A stretch of DNA of 64,000 nucleotides from Roseibium sp. MMSF_3544. GTDB lineage: Bacteria; Pseudomonadota; Alphaproteobacteria; Rhizobiales; Stappiaceae. Below the pieces are notes generated by a model. That model saw only the letters and a program-made list of their open reading frames with translations. It was not told the origin of the DNA and did not search any database. Numbering within the stretch: position 1 is the stretch's first letter; every line of letters begins with the position of its first letter. The stretch is from positions 372,001-436,000 of the forward strand of contig NZ_JASHKA010000001.1 in assembly GCF_030732845.1 (NCBI RefSeq), given 5' to 3'. The position numbers were made by a program, and so were the translations under genes. This document shows positions 24,568 to 34,945 of this stretch, in pieces.

Positions 24568-27117
24568 ATGAGTGATATGGACGGAGCGCCGAGCGGGCCG
24601 ATGATAAGTCGGCCGGAGCGCTCCGGGAATATAGGCCTGCTAATAGGTCTGGCGCTGCTGCTCGTCGGCGCGGCTGCGGCCTTTGCGGTTATGGATCGCG
24701 AAGTCGCGCAACCGTTCATTCTTGCGTTGCTTGGTATCCTGGCCGTCGTGGGCGTCTTCTGCCTGTTTGCAGGTGCCATCGGTTTCCTGCGCCTGTCTGC
24801 TCGCCCGGGCGAAGCCAATCCGCTTGCCTCCGCATTTGTCGACACAATGGACGACGGTGCGCTGATCACGGACATGGACGGCCGCCTGGTTTATGCCAAC
24901 AAGGCCTATGCGGAACTTACGGGCGTCGATACGGCGGCGGACATTCGCGTTGTCGAACGTGTGTTCTCCTCCGATCCGGACGCGGCTGATGCTATTTTCC
25001 GGCTCTCCCAGGCCATGCGCGACGGTCGCAAGGCCCAGGAAGAAATCCGCATGCCGTTCCCGCTCGGGCGGGCTGACGGAACCGCGCGCTGGTACCGCGT
25101 GTCGGTGCGCCCGCTGCAGACGTCGAAAGAGCGCAGCGGCAAGCAGATGGCCATCTGGCAGCTCGCCGACATCACACGTGACAGGGCCGAACAGGAAAAT
25201 TCCTTCCAGGAACTGCAGCGGGTTATCAACTTTCTCGATCACGCGCCGGCCGGGTTCTTCTCCTGCGATGCGGAAGGCCGCATCGTCTATCTGAACGCGA
25301 CACTTGCCGACTGGCTCGGCTATGACCTCGCCCAATTCGATGCCGGCGACCTCGATCTTTCCGAAATCGTGCGCGGCGACGGCACCGAATTGATCCGGTC
25401 AGTGAAAGGGCAGGCGGGTGAAGTCAAGAGCGAGACATTCGACCTCGATTTCGTGACCCGCAACGGACGCGGCTTGCCCGTGCGCTTGCTGCACCGGATC
25501 CCGTTCGGCGAGAACGGGCAGGCGGGTGACAGCCGCACGCTGGTGCTCAACAGATCGCGCGGCGAAGAAGCCTCCGAAGCTCTGAGAGCCGCCGAAGTGC
25601 GGTTTGCACGCTTCTTCAACAACACGCCGATTTCAATTGCTTCGCTCAACAACGAGGGTCGGGTGCTGCGCACCAACGCCCCGTTCCTGAAACTGTTTGG
25701 CGCAGTCGACAGCACCGACGACGCACCGAAGCTTGAAGCCTATGTTGCTGAAAGCGGACGGGAAGATCTTTCCAAGGCCTTGTCGGCGGCTGCCAATGGG
25801 ATCGGCGAAATTGCACCGATCGATATTCCGTTGGTGGAAGGTAATGATCCGCGCTCTGCGACCTTCTACGTCTCTGCCGTTCAGGACGGTGAAGGGGATG
25901 GCGAGACCGCGATTGTTTATGCACTCGAAACGACGCAGCAGCGCGCGCTGGAAGCCCAGTTTGCACAGAGCCAGAAGATGCAGGCGATCGGCCAGCTGGC
26001 GGGTGGTGTCGCCCATGACTTCAACAACGTTCTCACCGCAATTATCGGTTTCTCGGATCTTCTGCTCGCCAGCCACCGGCCCACCGACCCGTCCTTCCAG
26101 GACATCATGAACATCAAGCAGAATGCCAATCGGGCCGCCGGTCTCGTCCGGCAGCTTCTGGCTTTCTCGCGGCGGCAGACACTTCGTCCGCAGCAGCTTG
26201 AACTGAACGACGTTCTGGCCGATCTCTCGATCCTGCTGGACCGTCTGCTCGGCGAAAAGGTCGAGCTGAAGGTCATCCACGGCAGGGATCTTTGGCCGGT
26301 CATGGCTGACCTCAACCAGCTTGAGCAGGTGATCGTCAACCTTGCCGTGAATGCGGGCGACGCGATGGCGGAAGGTGGCCGGCTCACCATCCGCACCCGC
26401 AATGTCGAGGAAGCTGAGTCCACCCAGTTCGAGAACACCCGGGGCATGCCGCCGGGCGAATACACGCTGGTCGAAGTGGAAGATACCGGCCACGGCATGC
26501 CGCCGGAAATCATGGCCAAGATCTTCGATCCCTTCTTCTCCACCAAGGAAGTCGGCAAGGGAACCGGTCTCGGTCTTTCGACCGTCTACGGTATTGTCAA
26601 ACAGACAGGCGGGTTCATTTTCTGCACCTCGGAAGTGGACGTCGGCACGACTTTCCGCCTGTTCCTGCCGCGCCATATCCCTGAGATCGTCGAAGAAAAG
26701 AAACCGGAACCCAAGGAGAGCGAGCCCGAAAAGGTCGCGGATCTCACCGGTTCAGCTTCCATCCTGCTGGTGGAAGACGAAGAAGCTGTCCGTGCCTTTG
26801 CCGCGCGCGCACTGGCGTCACGCGGCTATACGGTTCACGAGGCAGGTTCCGGAAATGAAGCGCTCGAGGTCATGGAAGAGACGGACGGTGAAATCGACCT
26901 AGTTGTCTCCGATGTGGTCATGCCCGAGATGGACGGGCCGACGTTGCTGGTGGAACTTCGCAAGACCAGGCCGGATCTGAAGATCATCTTTGTGTCGGGC
27001 TATGCGGAGGACGCCTTTGAGGAGAATCTTCCCGAAGGCGAGCAGTTCTTCTTCCTGCCCAAGCCGTTTACGCTGAAGCAACTGGCAACGACCGTGAAAG
27101 ATGTTCTGAACGGGTAG
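24568..27117 (+). CDS. cckA: CckA-type hybrid histidine kinase/phosphatase
   Basis: 849 residues: two membrane helices (about 22-45 and 50-75), PAS domains (about 87-200, 220-340, 345-460), a HisKA domain with the CckA-type phospho-site [19 protein letters not shown] (His483), an HATPase with DTGHGMP and [15 protein letters not shown], and a C-terminal receiver with EDEEAVR, Asp782 in DVVMPEMDG and the KPF lysine loop. CckA passes phosphate via ChpT to CtrA, which drives cell-cycle and motility genes. Its own promoter region (24405-24567) shows no full CtrA box. The presence of CtrA-like sites in neighbouring flagellar promoters fits. Confidence 0.93.
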   Translation: MSDMDGAPSGPMISRPERSGNIGLLIGLALLLVGAAAAFAVMDREVAQPFILALLGILAVVGVFCLFAGAIGFLRLSARPGEANPLASAFVDTMDDGALITDMDGRLVYANKAYAELTGVDTAADIRVVERVFSSDPDAADAIFRLSQAMRDGRKAQEEIRMPFPLGRADGTARWYRVSVRPLQTSKERSGKQMAIWQLADITRDRAEQENSFQELQRVINFLDHAPAGFFSCDAEGRIVYLNATLADWLGYDLAQFDAGDLDLSEIVRGDGTELIRSVKGQAGEVKSETFDLDFVTRNGRGLPVRLLHRIPFGENGQAGDSRTLVLNRSRGEEASEALRAAEVRFARFFNNTPISIASLNNEGRVLRTNAPFLKLFGAVDSTDDAPKLEAYVAESGREDLSKALSAAANGIGEIAPIDIPLVEGNDPRSATFYVSAVQDGEGDGETAIVYALETTQQRALEAQFAQSQKMQAIGQLAGGVAHDFNNVLTAIIGFSDLLLASHRPTDPSFQDIMNIKQNANRAAGLVRQLLAFSRRQTLRPQQLELNDVLADLSILLDRLLGEKVELKVIHGRDLWPVMADLNQLEQVIVNLAVNAGDAMAEGGRLTIRTRNVEEAESTQFENTRGMPPGEYTLVEVEDTGHGMPPEIMAKIFDPFFSTKEVGKGTGLGLSTVYGIVKQTGGFIFCTSEVDVGTTFRLFLPRHIPEIVEEKKPEPKESEPEKVADLTGSASILLVEDEEAVRAFAARALASRGYTVHEAGSGNEALEVMEETDGEIDLVVSDVVMPEMDGPTLLVELRKTRPDLKIIFVSGYAEDAFEENLPEGEQFFFLPKPFTLKQLATTVKDVLNG

Positions 27118-27255
27118 GGCGTCGGCAGGAGAGCGACTTGCCTTGACAGGAAATCGGCATTTTGGCAGTTAAAGCTCATGGGGCGAGCGAACACCCCGTG
27201 AGGCGTAAGCTGAAGTTTCGCGTCCTTAAACCCCGTTTACTTGGGAGGACGCGCC

Positions 27256-28074
27256 ATGCCGTCTCTGAATTCAATCTCCGTTTCCCAGCTTTCCAGACTG
27301 ATCGGAACGCCGGACGCTCCGGTCATCGTCGATGTGCGCATCGACGAGGATTTCAACGACGATCCTTATTTCATCCCCTCGTCTTATCGACACCCATTTA
27401 CCAGCGTCGAACAGCTTGCCGATCGATTGAAGGGCAAACGCGTTGTGGTCGCCTGTTGGAAAGGGCTCAAGCTGTCGGAGGGCGTTGCCGCTGTTCTCAG
27501 GACCGGTGGACTTCACGCAGAGTTCCTGGAAGGTGGATGTACCGGTTGGCGTGAGGCTGGGTTGCCGATGGTGCCGGAGGCTAAACTGCCGGAACGAAAT
27601 GCCGAGGGTCAAACCGTCTGGGTCACCCGCCATCGGCCCAAGATTGACCGGATTGCCTGCCCCTGGCTGATCCGCCGTTTCGTTGATCCCGGGGCCCGTT
27701 TTCTGTTCGTATCGCCGGGCCAGGTCGAGGCGGTTGCCGAAAAGTTCATAGCCACGCCATTCGACATTGAAAACACCTTCTGGAGCCACCGGGGAGACCG
27801 CTGCAGCTTCGACACGATGCTGGACGAATTCGAACTTCGGTCCGAACCGCTGGACAGGCTCGCCACGATCGTGCGGGCAGCCGATACCAATCGTCACGAC
27901 CTGGCTCCGGAAGCTGCCGGCCTTTTGGCGACGTCACTGGGCCTGTCGCGCATGTACAAGGATGACCTGCAGCAGCTGGAGGCCGGCATGGGTCTCTACG
28001 ATGCCTTTTACCGCTGGGCGCGGGACGCGACAGACGAAGGACATGACTGGCCGACGGCAAGCAGGAAGGGCTGA
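27256..28074 (+). CDS. chrB: ChrB-type chromate resistance protein: rhodanese domain plus ChrB C-terminal domain
   Basis: 272 residues from ATG 27256, preceded by GGGAGG at good distance; a TTG at 27241 is less likely. Residues about 5-110 form a rhodanese-like domain with Cys67 in VVACWKGLKLSEG as the active-site-like residue. Residues about 120-265 match the ChrB C-terminal domain, with WVTRHRPKIDRIACPWLIRRFVDP (quoted in part) and a later HDLAPEAAG. ChrB proteins support or regulate chromate resistance. The stop is followed by chrA 4 nt later. Confidence 0.85.
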   Translation: MPSLNSISVSQLSRLIGTPDAPVIVDVRIDEDFNDDPYFIPSSYRHPFTSVEQLADRLKGKRVVVACWKGLKLSEGVAAVLRTGGLHAEFLEGGCTGWREAGLPMVPEAKLPERNAEGQTVWVTRHRPKIDRIACPWLIRRFVDPGARFLFVSPGQVEAVAEKFIATPFDIENTFWSHRGDRCSFDTMLDEFELRSEPLDRLATIVRAADTNRHDLAPEAAGLLATSLGLSRMYKDDLQQLEAGMGLYDAFYRWARDATDEGHDWPTASRKG

Positions 28075-28078
28075 GGTC

Positions 28079-29407
28079 ATGCCAACTCCTGAAACCTCCG
28101 CCCGGCCGGGTGCCGGGCCTGTTCCGCCGTACCCGGAAACCACCGCCACATGGCACCGTCTTCTGACTGTTTTCGGCAGCATCGGTCTTTTGTCCTTTGG
28201 CGGACCGGCAGCACAAATTGCCCTGATGCATCGCAAGCTGGTCGAAGAAACCGGCTGGCTGTCTGAAAAGAGCTATGCCAATGCGCTCGGCTTCTGCATG
28301 CTGCTGCCCGGCCCGGAAGCCATGCAGCTCGCAACTTATTGCGGCTGGAAGCTACGGGGCATTTCCGGAGGGTTGGCCGCAGGACTTCTTTTTGTGGTGC
28401 CGGGAGCGATCGCCATATTCGCTTTGGCTGCAACCTATGCCGCATACGGCAACGTGCCACTCATCGACCAGCTTTTCCTCGGCATCAAGGCGGCCGTCCT
28501 GATCGTTGTGCTGGAGGCGCTTCTCCGGCTTTCGAAGCGGGCGCTGACGCGGCGGCGTCATTGGGTCATTGCCGCGCTCGCCTTCGTGGCGATCTTTTTT
28601 CTGTCGTTGCCGTTCCCGATGATTGTTCTGGCAGCTGCACTTTACGGCATGGCTTTCCGCCCAAAGCGAAGTGTCAGTGCGCGTGAAGACGCCGTTCAAA
28701 TCAGAACGTCATCCATCCGTACGCTCTTGCTTGTTGCCGTTGGACTGCTCGTTTGGCTTGGGCCGCTTGCTGTTCTCGACTGGGGAACCGGGCAACCGAT
28801 CCTTGGCGATCTGGGCTGGTTCTTTTCCAAGCTCGCGGTTGTCACATTCGGCGGTGCCTACGCCGTGCTGGCCTATATGGCGCAGGATGTGGTCACGCTG
28901 CATGGGTGGCTCAGTGCGGGGCAGATGATGGATGGGCTGGGCCTTGCGGAAACGACGCCGGGCCCGCTGATCCTGGTCACGCAGTTCGTCGGCTTTGTCG
29001 CCGCGTATCAGCAAGGTGGTTCGCTGCTGGGCCTGGCAGGTGGTCTGGTCGCTCTTTGGGCAACCTTCATTCCCTGCTTCTTGTGGATCTTCGCTGGTTC
29101 TCCTTACATCGACTGGATCTCGGCTCAGCCCAGACTGCAATCGGCGCTTTACGCCATTACCGCTGCCGTGGTCGGCGTTGTCCTCAATCTGTCGGTCTGG
29201 TTCGGTCTTCATGTTCTCTTCCAGACGGTCACCATGGAGCGGCAGGGCTTGTTGACGCTTTGGGTGCCGGATCTCGCGAGCCTGGACTGGAGAGTGCCCG
29301 TTCTGGCGGCGGGCTGTGCGCTCTTGTTGTTCCGCTACCATGTGAGCCTGATCGGCACACTGGCTGCAGCCGCGCTTTGTGGCGTGATCCTGTCGCAAGC
29401 CTGGTAA
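28079..29407 (+). CDS. chrA: Chromate efflux transporter ChrA
   Basis: 442 residues from ATG 28079; longer in-frame starts lie within chrB and were rejected. It is the long two-domain ChrA form: each half begins with an F-G-G motif (LLSFGGPAAQIALM near 45; VVTFGGAYAVLAYM near 255) and has a P-G-P motif (LLPGPEAMQLATYCGW; ETTPGPLILVTQFVG). About ten membrane helices are visible. ChrA expels chromate from the cytoplasm by proton-coupled transport. It is coupled to chrB. Confidence 0.92.
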   Translation: MPTPETSARPGAGPVPPYPETTATWHRLLTVFGSIGLLSFGGPAAQIALMHRKLVEETGWLSEKSYANALGFCMLLPGPEAMQLATYCGWKLRGISGGLAAGLLFVVPGAIAIFALAATYAAYGNVPLIDQLFLGIKAAVLIVVLEALLRLSKRALTRRRHWVIAALAFVAIFFLSLPFPMIVLAAALYGMAFRPKRSVSAREDAVQIRTSSIRTLLLVAVGLLVWLGPLAVLDWGTGQPILGDLGWFFSKLAVVTFGGAYAVLAYMAQDVVTLHGWLSAGQMMDGLGLAETTPGPLILVTQFVGFVAAYQQGGSLLGLAGGLVALWATFIPCFLWIFAGSPYIDWISAQPRLQSALYAITAAVVGVVLNLSVWFGLHVLFQTVTMERQGLLTLWVPDLASLDWRVPVLAAGCALLLFRYHVSLIGTLAAAALCGVILSQAW

Positions 29408-29515
29408 CTCGAAAGTCGGTTGCCGCGCCAATGCAGGCGATGTTGCGCTTGAACAGAAATTGGCGAGCATGCACTCTGGCCGGGACCTCATCGAAGTTCC
29501 GACCGGAGACCTCAC

Positions 29516-29851
29516 ATGCAACTGCCCGATTTCATCAAGAAGTTTCCCGGACTGGAAATCCCGTTTCCGGAAGATGTCGTGACATCGCACGCCATTCGGT
29601 CAGATGCAGGGCTGGTCGTTTTCTTCGATTTCAAGAAAGACATGGTTTTGCCGCCCCATTCCCATCTCGCTCAGTGGGGGACTGTCCTCGACGGCGAAAT
29701 CGAGTTCACGATTGAAGGCGAAACCAGGATGCTCGGGCCAGGGGCTATCTACAACATCCCGAGCGGGGCGGAACATGGTGCAATCATCAAGGCCGGCACC
29801 AAGGTCATCGATGTCTTTGAGGAGGCGGACCGGTATCCAGTCAAGGGTTGA
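29516..29851 (+). CDS. Small cupin-domain protein
   Basis: 111 residues forming one double-stranded beta-helix. Cupin motif 1 is MVLPPHSHLAQWGTVLDGEIEF, with two metal-ligand-like His residues and a later Glu; motif 2 is PGAIYNIPSGAEHGAII. No signal peptide. The metal-binding residues are mostly kept, but the substrate cannot be read from sequence. It stands alone, 108 nt after chrA and 171 nt before the clp gene. Confidence 0.8.
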   Translation: MQLPDFIKKFPGLEIPFPEDVVTSHAIRSDAGLVVFFDFKKDMVLPPHSHLAQWGTVLDGEIEFTIEGETRMLGPGAIYNIPSGAEHGAIIKAGTKVIDVFEEADRYPVKG

Positions 29852-30022
29852 GCGGCGGTTGTGTTCCAACGTCAATTGCTCGCACTAGTCAGTCCTACCG
29901 TCTTCCCTTCGAAATCTTTATTTCCTAACCTCACTCTTATTGATGCGTTCCGATCCGCTGCAGGTGTTTGATTTTACGCAGCTTTGAGATCGAGCGCCGA
30001 AAAAAGACTGGGAGAGAAAACC

Positions 30023-32803
30023 ATGGCACAGGGTTATTGCGATGTGTGCGGCAAGCGGGCGGAATACCGGGCGCAGGTGCGCCGGGGTGGGCGCAGGGTT
30101 GTCGTGGAGCTGTGCCAGGAGCATTACGAGCAGCTCGCCATGCGACGGCAGTCGACGTCGCCCATGGATCTGCTCTTCGGCGACCAGATGTTCGGCTCTG
30201 ATCCCGGCGGGTTGGCGGATCTCGCCCGCGCCATGGCATCGCGGGACGCCGGCGGTGACGACGGCCCCGGCTTCGGGGACCGGGAGGCGGTCGATCTTGA
30301 GAGCTATCTGACGGACGAGGCCCGTGAAGCCCTGCAGGCAGCCGCCCAGATCGTTGACGAGCAGGGCGGCAGCGTTATCGACACCGAGCACATGCTCTAC
30401 GTGCTCGCCAACACGCCCTCGGTGAAGGATATCCTCAAGCGCTTCAAGCTGAATGCATCGGACCTGAAGCAACATATCGAGCATAACTTCTTTCAGGCGG
30501 CGAAGGACAAGCCCGCAAGCGAAGACGACGGCGACAAGAACATGACCGTGTCGCCGCGGGTGAAAGCAGCGCTGCAGGCGGCGTTCCGGATCTCACGGGA
30601 ATTCGGCAACACGTATATCGGCCCGGTTCACATGTTCCTCGGCCTGATGGAAATCGGTGAGGGCAGGGCTAACCAGATTCTCAAGACGTACGGTCTGACA
30701 CCCGAGGCGCTCCGCCAGAAAGCGGCCAAGGTCGTCGGAACAGGGCCGGAAGGCGGTGCGAAACCGCAGTCAGAAACCCCGAAACTGGACGAATTCTCCC
30801 GTGACCTCACCGAGGCGGCGTCCAAGGGCGACCTCGACCCTGTCATCGGCCGGTCCAAGGAAATCGGCTCAGCTGTTGAAGTGCTGGCACGAAGGACCAA
30901 GAACAATCCGGTTCTGATCGGTGAGCCGGGCGTCGGCAAGACCGCCATCATCGAGGGGCTCGCGCAACGGATCGTCAATGACGATGTGCCCGAGCAGCTG
31001 CGCGGCAAGCGTCTTGTTGAACTTAACATCAACTCCATGGTTGCCGGGTCGAAATACCGCGGCGAATTCGAGGAGCGTCTGAAGGAAGTGATCGACGAAG
31101 TGACCGCCAACAAGGACAGCGTCATCGTCTTCATCGATGAACTTCACACGATCATGGGGGCCGGGCAAGGTGGCGGCGAGGGCGGGCTCGATGTTGCCAA
31201 CGTTATCAAACCACCGATGGCGCGGGGTGATCTCAACCTGATTGGAGCAACGACGCTCAACGAATATCAGAAGCATATCGAAAAGGATGCTGCGCTTGAG
31301 CGGCGTTTCCAGCCGGTCCTGGTGCCGGAGCCGACCACCGAGCAGACGGTCATGATCCTGCAGGGCCTGCGCGATAAGTACGAAGCGCACCATCAGGTGA
31401 ACATCACGGATGAGGCGATATCGGCTGCGGTGGATCTCTCCAGCCGCTACATCACCAGCCGCTTCCTGCCGGACAAAGCCATCGACCTGATGGACACGGC
31501 TGCCGCACGCGTCCGGATCGGCGCGACGGCGCGCCCGCAAAACCTTGTCGAAAAGGACGAGGAACTCCTGAAGCTCGAGCGCGAGCAGGAAGCTGCCAAG
31601 GCGAACAAGGATTACGACAAGGCCAAGGCGCTGGACGACAAGATCTCTGAAATCCAATCGGAGATCTCTGACCTCGAAGATGAATGGCAGCATTCCATCG
31701 GCGGCGAGACACCCGTGGTCCAGCTTGCACATGTGGCCGAGGTCGTCGCCTCACTCACCGGCATTCCGGTTTCCGAACTGACCGAAGAAGAACGCGACAA
31801 GCTCTTAAAACTGGAGGAGCTGCTGCATGAGCGGGTGATCGGCCAGGACGAGGCGGTCAAGGCGGTCAGCCTGGCCGTGCGTCTTGCACGGTCCGGTCTT
31901 CAGGCGAGCGGGCGGCCGGTTGCCACGATGCTGTTTCTCGGGCCAACCGGTGTCGGCAAGACTGAGCTTGCCAAGGCACTTGCCGCCATTGTCTACGGCG
32001 ACGAGAACGCCATGATCCGGCTCGACATGTCTGAATACATGGAACGGCATACGGTTGCCCGCCTGATCGGCGCACCACCCGGATATGTCGGCTATGACGA
32101 GGGCGGCCAGTTGACGGAGCGCGTGCGCCGGCGGCCTTATTCCGTCGTACTGCTCGACGAGATCGAAAAGGCCCACCCGGAAGTGCACAACGTCATGCTT
32201 CAGGTCTTTGACGACGGCCGGCTGACGGACGGCAAAGGGCGGATGATCGACTTTTCGAATACGATCATCATCGCCACCTCGAATGTGGGAGCGGAAGTCA
32301 TCCAGGCGAAGCTCGCCGCCAACCCGGCCACCAAATACGACGACCTCAAGACCGGCGTTATGGACAAGCTGCGCCATCATTTCCGGCCGGAACTGCTGAA
32401 CAGGCTCGACGAGATCATAGTCTTTCATTCCCTGTCGAAAGACAACATTCGTGAGATCGTCAAGCTGCGTCTGGACGGCGTCGCCCGCGCGGCGCGGGGG
32501 CAGGGCATCACGCTGGGCTTCACCGAGGGGCTGGTCGACCATGTCTCTGCGGAAGGTTACCTCCCGGAATTCGGTGCGCGGGAACTGCGCCGCCAGATCC
32601 GCACGCTTGTTGAAGCGCGCCTGTCGGAAGAAATGCTGAAGGGTGAGATCGGCACCGGCGACACGGTCTCGGCCGACTGGCCGGAGGGTGCATTCGAAGT
32701 CACGTTCACCGTTGAAAAACCTGCGGCGGAACAGGCGGCGGAGGAAGAAGCGTCCGAAGGCAATGCTGCCGGGGACGGCGAGGGGGATGCGGCTGCAGAG
32801 TAA
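30023..32803 (+). CDS. ClpC/ClpA-like AAA+ unfoldase with N-terminal Cys motif
   Basis: 926 residues from ATG 30023 (GGGAGAG ribosome site). The N-terminus has a zinc-finger-like C6-x2-C9 plus Cys32/His35 arrangement ([12 protein letters not shown] and LCQEHY), then a Clp N domain (about 95-230). AAA domain 1 has GEPGVGKT (300-307) and [11 protein letters not shown]; a short coiled insert ([19 protein letters not shown]) like the UVR/M region of ClpC follows; AAA domain 2 has GPTGVGKT (640-647) and [13 protein letters not shown]. The tail is acidic and Ala-rich. It likely feeds ClpP or acts as a disaggregase. It is not standard ClpA or ClpB. Monocistronic. Confidence 0.9.
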   Translation: MAQGYCDVCGKRAEYRAQVRRGGRRVVVELCQEHYEQLAMRRQSTSPMDLLFGDQMFGSDPGGLADLARAMASRDAGGDDGPGFGDREAVDLESYLTDEAREALQAAAQIVDEQGGSVIDTEHMLYVLANTPSVKDILKRFKLNASDLKQHIEHNFFQAAKDKPASEDDGDKNMTVSPRVKAALQAAFRISREFGNTYIGPVHMFLGLMEIGEGRANQILKTYGLTPEALRQKAAKVVGTGPEGGAKPQSETPKLDEFSRDLTEAASKGDLDPVIGRSKEIGSAVEVLARRTKNNPVLIGEPGVGKTAIIEGLAQRIVNDDVPEQLRGKRLVELNINSMVAGSKYRGEFEERLKEVIDEVTANKDSVIVFIDELHTIMGAGQGGGEGGLDVANVIKPPMARGDLNLIGATTLNEYQKHIEKDAALERRFQPVLVPEPTTEQTVMILQGLRDKYEAHHQVNITDEAISAAVDLSSRYITSRFLPDKAIDLMDTAAARVRIGATARPQNLVEKDEELLKLEREQEAAKANKDYDKAKALDDKISEIQSEISDLEDEWQHSIGGETPVVQLAHVAEVVASLTGIPVSELTEEERDKLLKLEELLHERVIGQDEAVKAVSLAVRLARSGLQASGRPVATMLFLGPTGVGKTELAKALAAIVYGDENAMIRLDMSEYMERHTVARLIGAPPGYVGYDEGGQLTERVRRRPYSVVLLDEIEKAHPEVHNVMLQVFDDGRLTDGKGRMIDFSNTIIIATSNVGAEVIQAKLAANPATKYDDLKTGVMDKLRHHFRPELLNRLDEIIVFHSLSKDNIREIVKLRLDGVARAARGQGITLGFTEGLVDHVSAEGYLPEFGARELRRQIRTLVEARLSEEMLKGEIGTGDTVSADWPEGAFEVTFTVEKPAAEQAAEEEASEGNAAGDGEGDAAAE

Positions 32804-32913
32804 TCCTCCGCAGGTGCCAAGCCTTGCGAACGTCAGGTCCGTACCCTAGCGGACCTTCCGACCCAAAGCCGCAGCGAAGGAGAGATCCAAGCCGGGCGTG
32901 AAGCACAATGGGT

Positions 32914-33507
32914 TCAAAGCAGCTTCCTGAGCGCTGCTTTCAGCGCTTTCTTTTCTTTTCTGCCGGGCTTTTTCTCCATGAAGGCTAGTCGAGATGCAGT
33001 TCCCTCGATCAGGTCCAGCAGGAATTCCGCGCAATCGCTTTCGGAAATTTCGGGCATTTCTGTTTGTCCGTTGCGTGCGCCAAGTATCTGTCGTTCAAGC
33101 GCCTTCAGCAGGTTTTCCCGGTTTTCCAGAAAACCCTGCCCGATTTCAGGATTGCGGGCCGATTCGGCAAGGATCTCGTATGAGAGCGCGGTGTAGGCGG
33201 GATCACTGCAAATGACGAGATAGCGCTCCGTGAAGGTTTCAAGTGCTTTTAGAGGGTTCTTGGCGTGCGCGAGTGCTTCCTGCAGCTCTGAAAGTTCCTC
33301 GGCTTCGAGCGCCGCGATTTCCGCAATCAACTCTTCTTTCCCGGAAAAATGATTGTAGATGTTTCCGAGCGAAACACCTGCACGCTTGGCAATGTCGCGG
33401 ATACCGGTCTGGTGAAACCCCTGTTCGATGAAGCAGATAACGGCGGTTTCAACAATATGTCTTCGGCGCGCGTCGACGCTCTCCGGCCGTGACCGTTTCT
33501 CGTTCAT
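32914..33507 (-). CDS. TetR-family repressor
   Basis: 197 residues. The N-terminal helix-turn-helix is typical: FIEQGFHQTGIRDIAKRAG followed by VSLGNIYNHFSGKEEL (about 27-61). The C-terminal ligand domain has no recognisable specificity. It is divergent from the orphan ABC membrane gene and efflux genes, with two overlapping palindromes in the shared 120-nt gap, so it most likely represses that operon and itself. The inducer is unknown. Confidence 0.92.
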   Translation of the reverse strand: MNEKRSRPESVDARRRHIVETAVICFIEQGFHQTGIRDIAKRAGVSLGNIYNHFSGKEELIAEIAALEAEELSELQEALAHAKNPLKALETFTERYLVICSDPAYTALSYEILAESARNPEIGQGFLENRENLLKALERQILGARNGQTEMPEISESDCAEFLLDLIEGTASRLAFMEKKPGRKEKKALKAALRKLL

Positions 33508-33542
33508 TTGAAATTTCTCGTTTGCTGCGTTGGCATATTCAG

Positions 33543-33577
33543 TTTCATATCCTATATGAAACGAACGATCGTTCGTT
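33543..33577. promoter_or_regulatory. Overlapping palindromes: likely TetR operator
   Basis: Two inverted repeats share their edge. TTTCATAT-CCT-ATATGAAA covers 33543-33561, and the perfect 18-bp palindrome AACGAACGATCGTTCGTT covers 33560-33577. They lie 36-70 nt from the tetR start and 51-85 nt before the ABC-domain gene start, ideal for control of both directions. Confidence 0.75.
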
Positions 33578-33627
33578 CAATTTGCTGTCTTCTCCATTCA
33601 CGACAGCTTTTTCGAAAAGTAGTGTTC

Positions 33628-34491
33628 ATGCAATTGAAGATTGATCTTCCCTTTATCCTGCGGACGTTCCGCCACCAGATCGCGCTGACCTGGTCCATCG
33701 TTCTGGTCGAGAATATCCTTATTGCGTTTGTCCCGCTTCTGATCGGCATGACCATTGACGGACTGCTCGGCGGCCGGATGACCGAGCTTTACTGGATGGT
33801 TGCTGTCCTCGCAGGCCTTGGAATCGTGGCTGTCGGGCGCAGGATATACGACACACGCGCCTACGGCACCATCCGCCTGCACCTCGGTTCGGAGCTGCAA
33901 CGCAGGTCGTCAGCCCTTGAGGTTTCAAAGCGAAATGCCCGGATCGACATGTCGCGCGAGCTTGTCGATTTTCTGGAACGGGATGCGCCCGAGTTGATCA
34001 CGGCGGTGATCCAGATCGGCGTCAGCTTTGCGATCCTGACCTATTTTGATGTCCGGTTGGGCATTTCGGCCGCCATTGTCGTGGTTGGAATGGTGCTCGT
34101 TTATGCCTGCTTCCATCAGCGCTTCTATCGCTTCAATGCCCGCCTGAATGAGCAGCGCGAACAACAGGTCGATCTGCTTGCCGCGGGCCAGAGGCTTGGA
34201 GTTTTCCGGCACCTGCGAGCGCTGAGGCGGCACGAAATTTCCATTTCCGATACCGAGGCGGTAGTTTACGGAGGCATCTTCCTGCTTCAGATCGCTTTCA
34301 TCGCCTTCAATCTCTACCAGGGTTCCGGCCTTCCCGGGGTCACTGCCGGCCAGATCTTTTCGATCGCAAGCTATTCCTGGGAATATGTGGAAGCTGCTCT
34401 TCTGCTTCCCATCGCACTCCAGAGCTGGTCGCGCCTGAGCGAGATCACATTGCGGATCAATTCAGAACACAATGGATATTCGAATGCATAA
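33628..34491 (+). CDS. ABC-transporter-type six-helix membrane domain without ATPase
   Basis: 287 residues from ATG 33628; a further-upstream start would cross the operator. It resembles the six-transmembrane ABC_membrane_3 family: paired helices near 15-65, 125-170 and 230-270, with LGSELQRRSSALEVSKRNARIDMSRELVDFLE as the intracellular coupling stretch (quoted in part). There is no nucleotide-binding domain here or next door. It is first gene of an efflux unit (DUF2147-like, adaptor, RND pump). It could be a scaffold or use an ATPase encoded elsewhere. Confidence 0.75.
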   Translation: MQLKIDLPFILRTFRHQIALTWSIVLVENILIAFVPLLIGMTIDGLLGGRMTELYWMVAVLAGLGIVAVGRRIYDTRAYGTIRLHLGSELQRRSSALEVSKRNARIDMSRELVDFLERDAPELITAVIQIGVSFAILTYFDVRLGISAAIVVVGMVLVYACFHQRFYRFNARLNEQREQQVDLLAAGQRLGVFRHLRALRRHEISISDTEAVVYGGIFLLQIAFIAFNLYQGSGLPGVTAGQIFSIASYSWEYVEAALLLPIALQSWSRLSEITLRINSEHNGYSNA

Positions 34492-34945
34492 CTCGACCTC
34501 CGAGCCGAAACGCCTGCTCGCGTTCCTGTCACTTGCCGCAGGGATGATGACCCTGCCGGGGATCGCAGCCGCCAAACCGATAGCGGATTCATACTGGCTG
34601 ACGGAAGACGGAAGTCTGGCTCTTGCGATTGGCGCTTGCGAGGCTGGCAGTGCGGTCTCCTGCGGCCTCATCGCGGGCCTTCCGGGGGCGGCAACGGATG
34701 CGGAGCTTGCCCGCTACAGGTCCGATCTGTGCTGGTTGCCCGTCCTGTGGGACCTGAAATGGGACGCGGCCAAAATGCGCTGGGCTGGCGGAAAAATCCT
34801 TGATCCAGAGACAGGCGATATTAGTGACCTGGATGTTGTCGCCACGGGACCCAACCTTGAATTGCGCGTCTTTGAGGACGGCAAACGATCCTTCCCAACC
34901 TTGATCCTGAGACCTGTCGAGACCTTCAAGGAAGCCTGTAAATGA
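34472..34945 (+). CDS. Periplasmic DUF2147-like protein
   Basis: 157 residues with a signal peptide (hydrophobic core about 15-33, cleavage after IAAA). The mature part, DSYWLTEDGSLALAIGACEAGSAVSCGLIAGL, has the W-x-T-x-D-G...C...CG-x-I layout of DUF2147 proteins (quoted in part). Two Cys could form a disulphide. The start overlaps the previous gene by 20 nt (ATG 34484 is an alternative), and its stop overlaps the next start by 4 nt, so it is firmly inside the efflux operon. Function unknown. Confidence 0.65.
   Translation: MDIRMHNSTSEPKRLLAFLSLAAGMMTLPGIAAAKPIADSYWLTEDGSLALAIGACEAGSAVSCGLIAGLPGAATDAELARYRSDLCWLPVLWDLKWDAAKMRWAGGKILDPETGDISDLDVVATGPNLELRVFEDGKRSFPTLILRPVETFKEACK

Noticed and set aside
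25633..26676. Open frame of 347 codons opposite cckA
   Set aside because: Antisense to the kinase core, no family sequence, no ribosome site.
3511..32849. A 14-mer, GGTCCGTACCCTAG, occurs at 3511-3524 and 32836-32849
   Set aside because: A few chance 14-mer matches are expected in 64 kb, the flanks do not match, and the second copy is only part of a small inverted repeat. Not reported as a repeat family.
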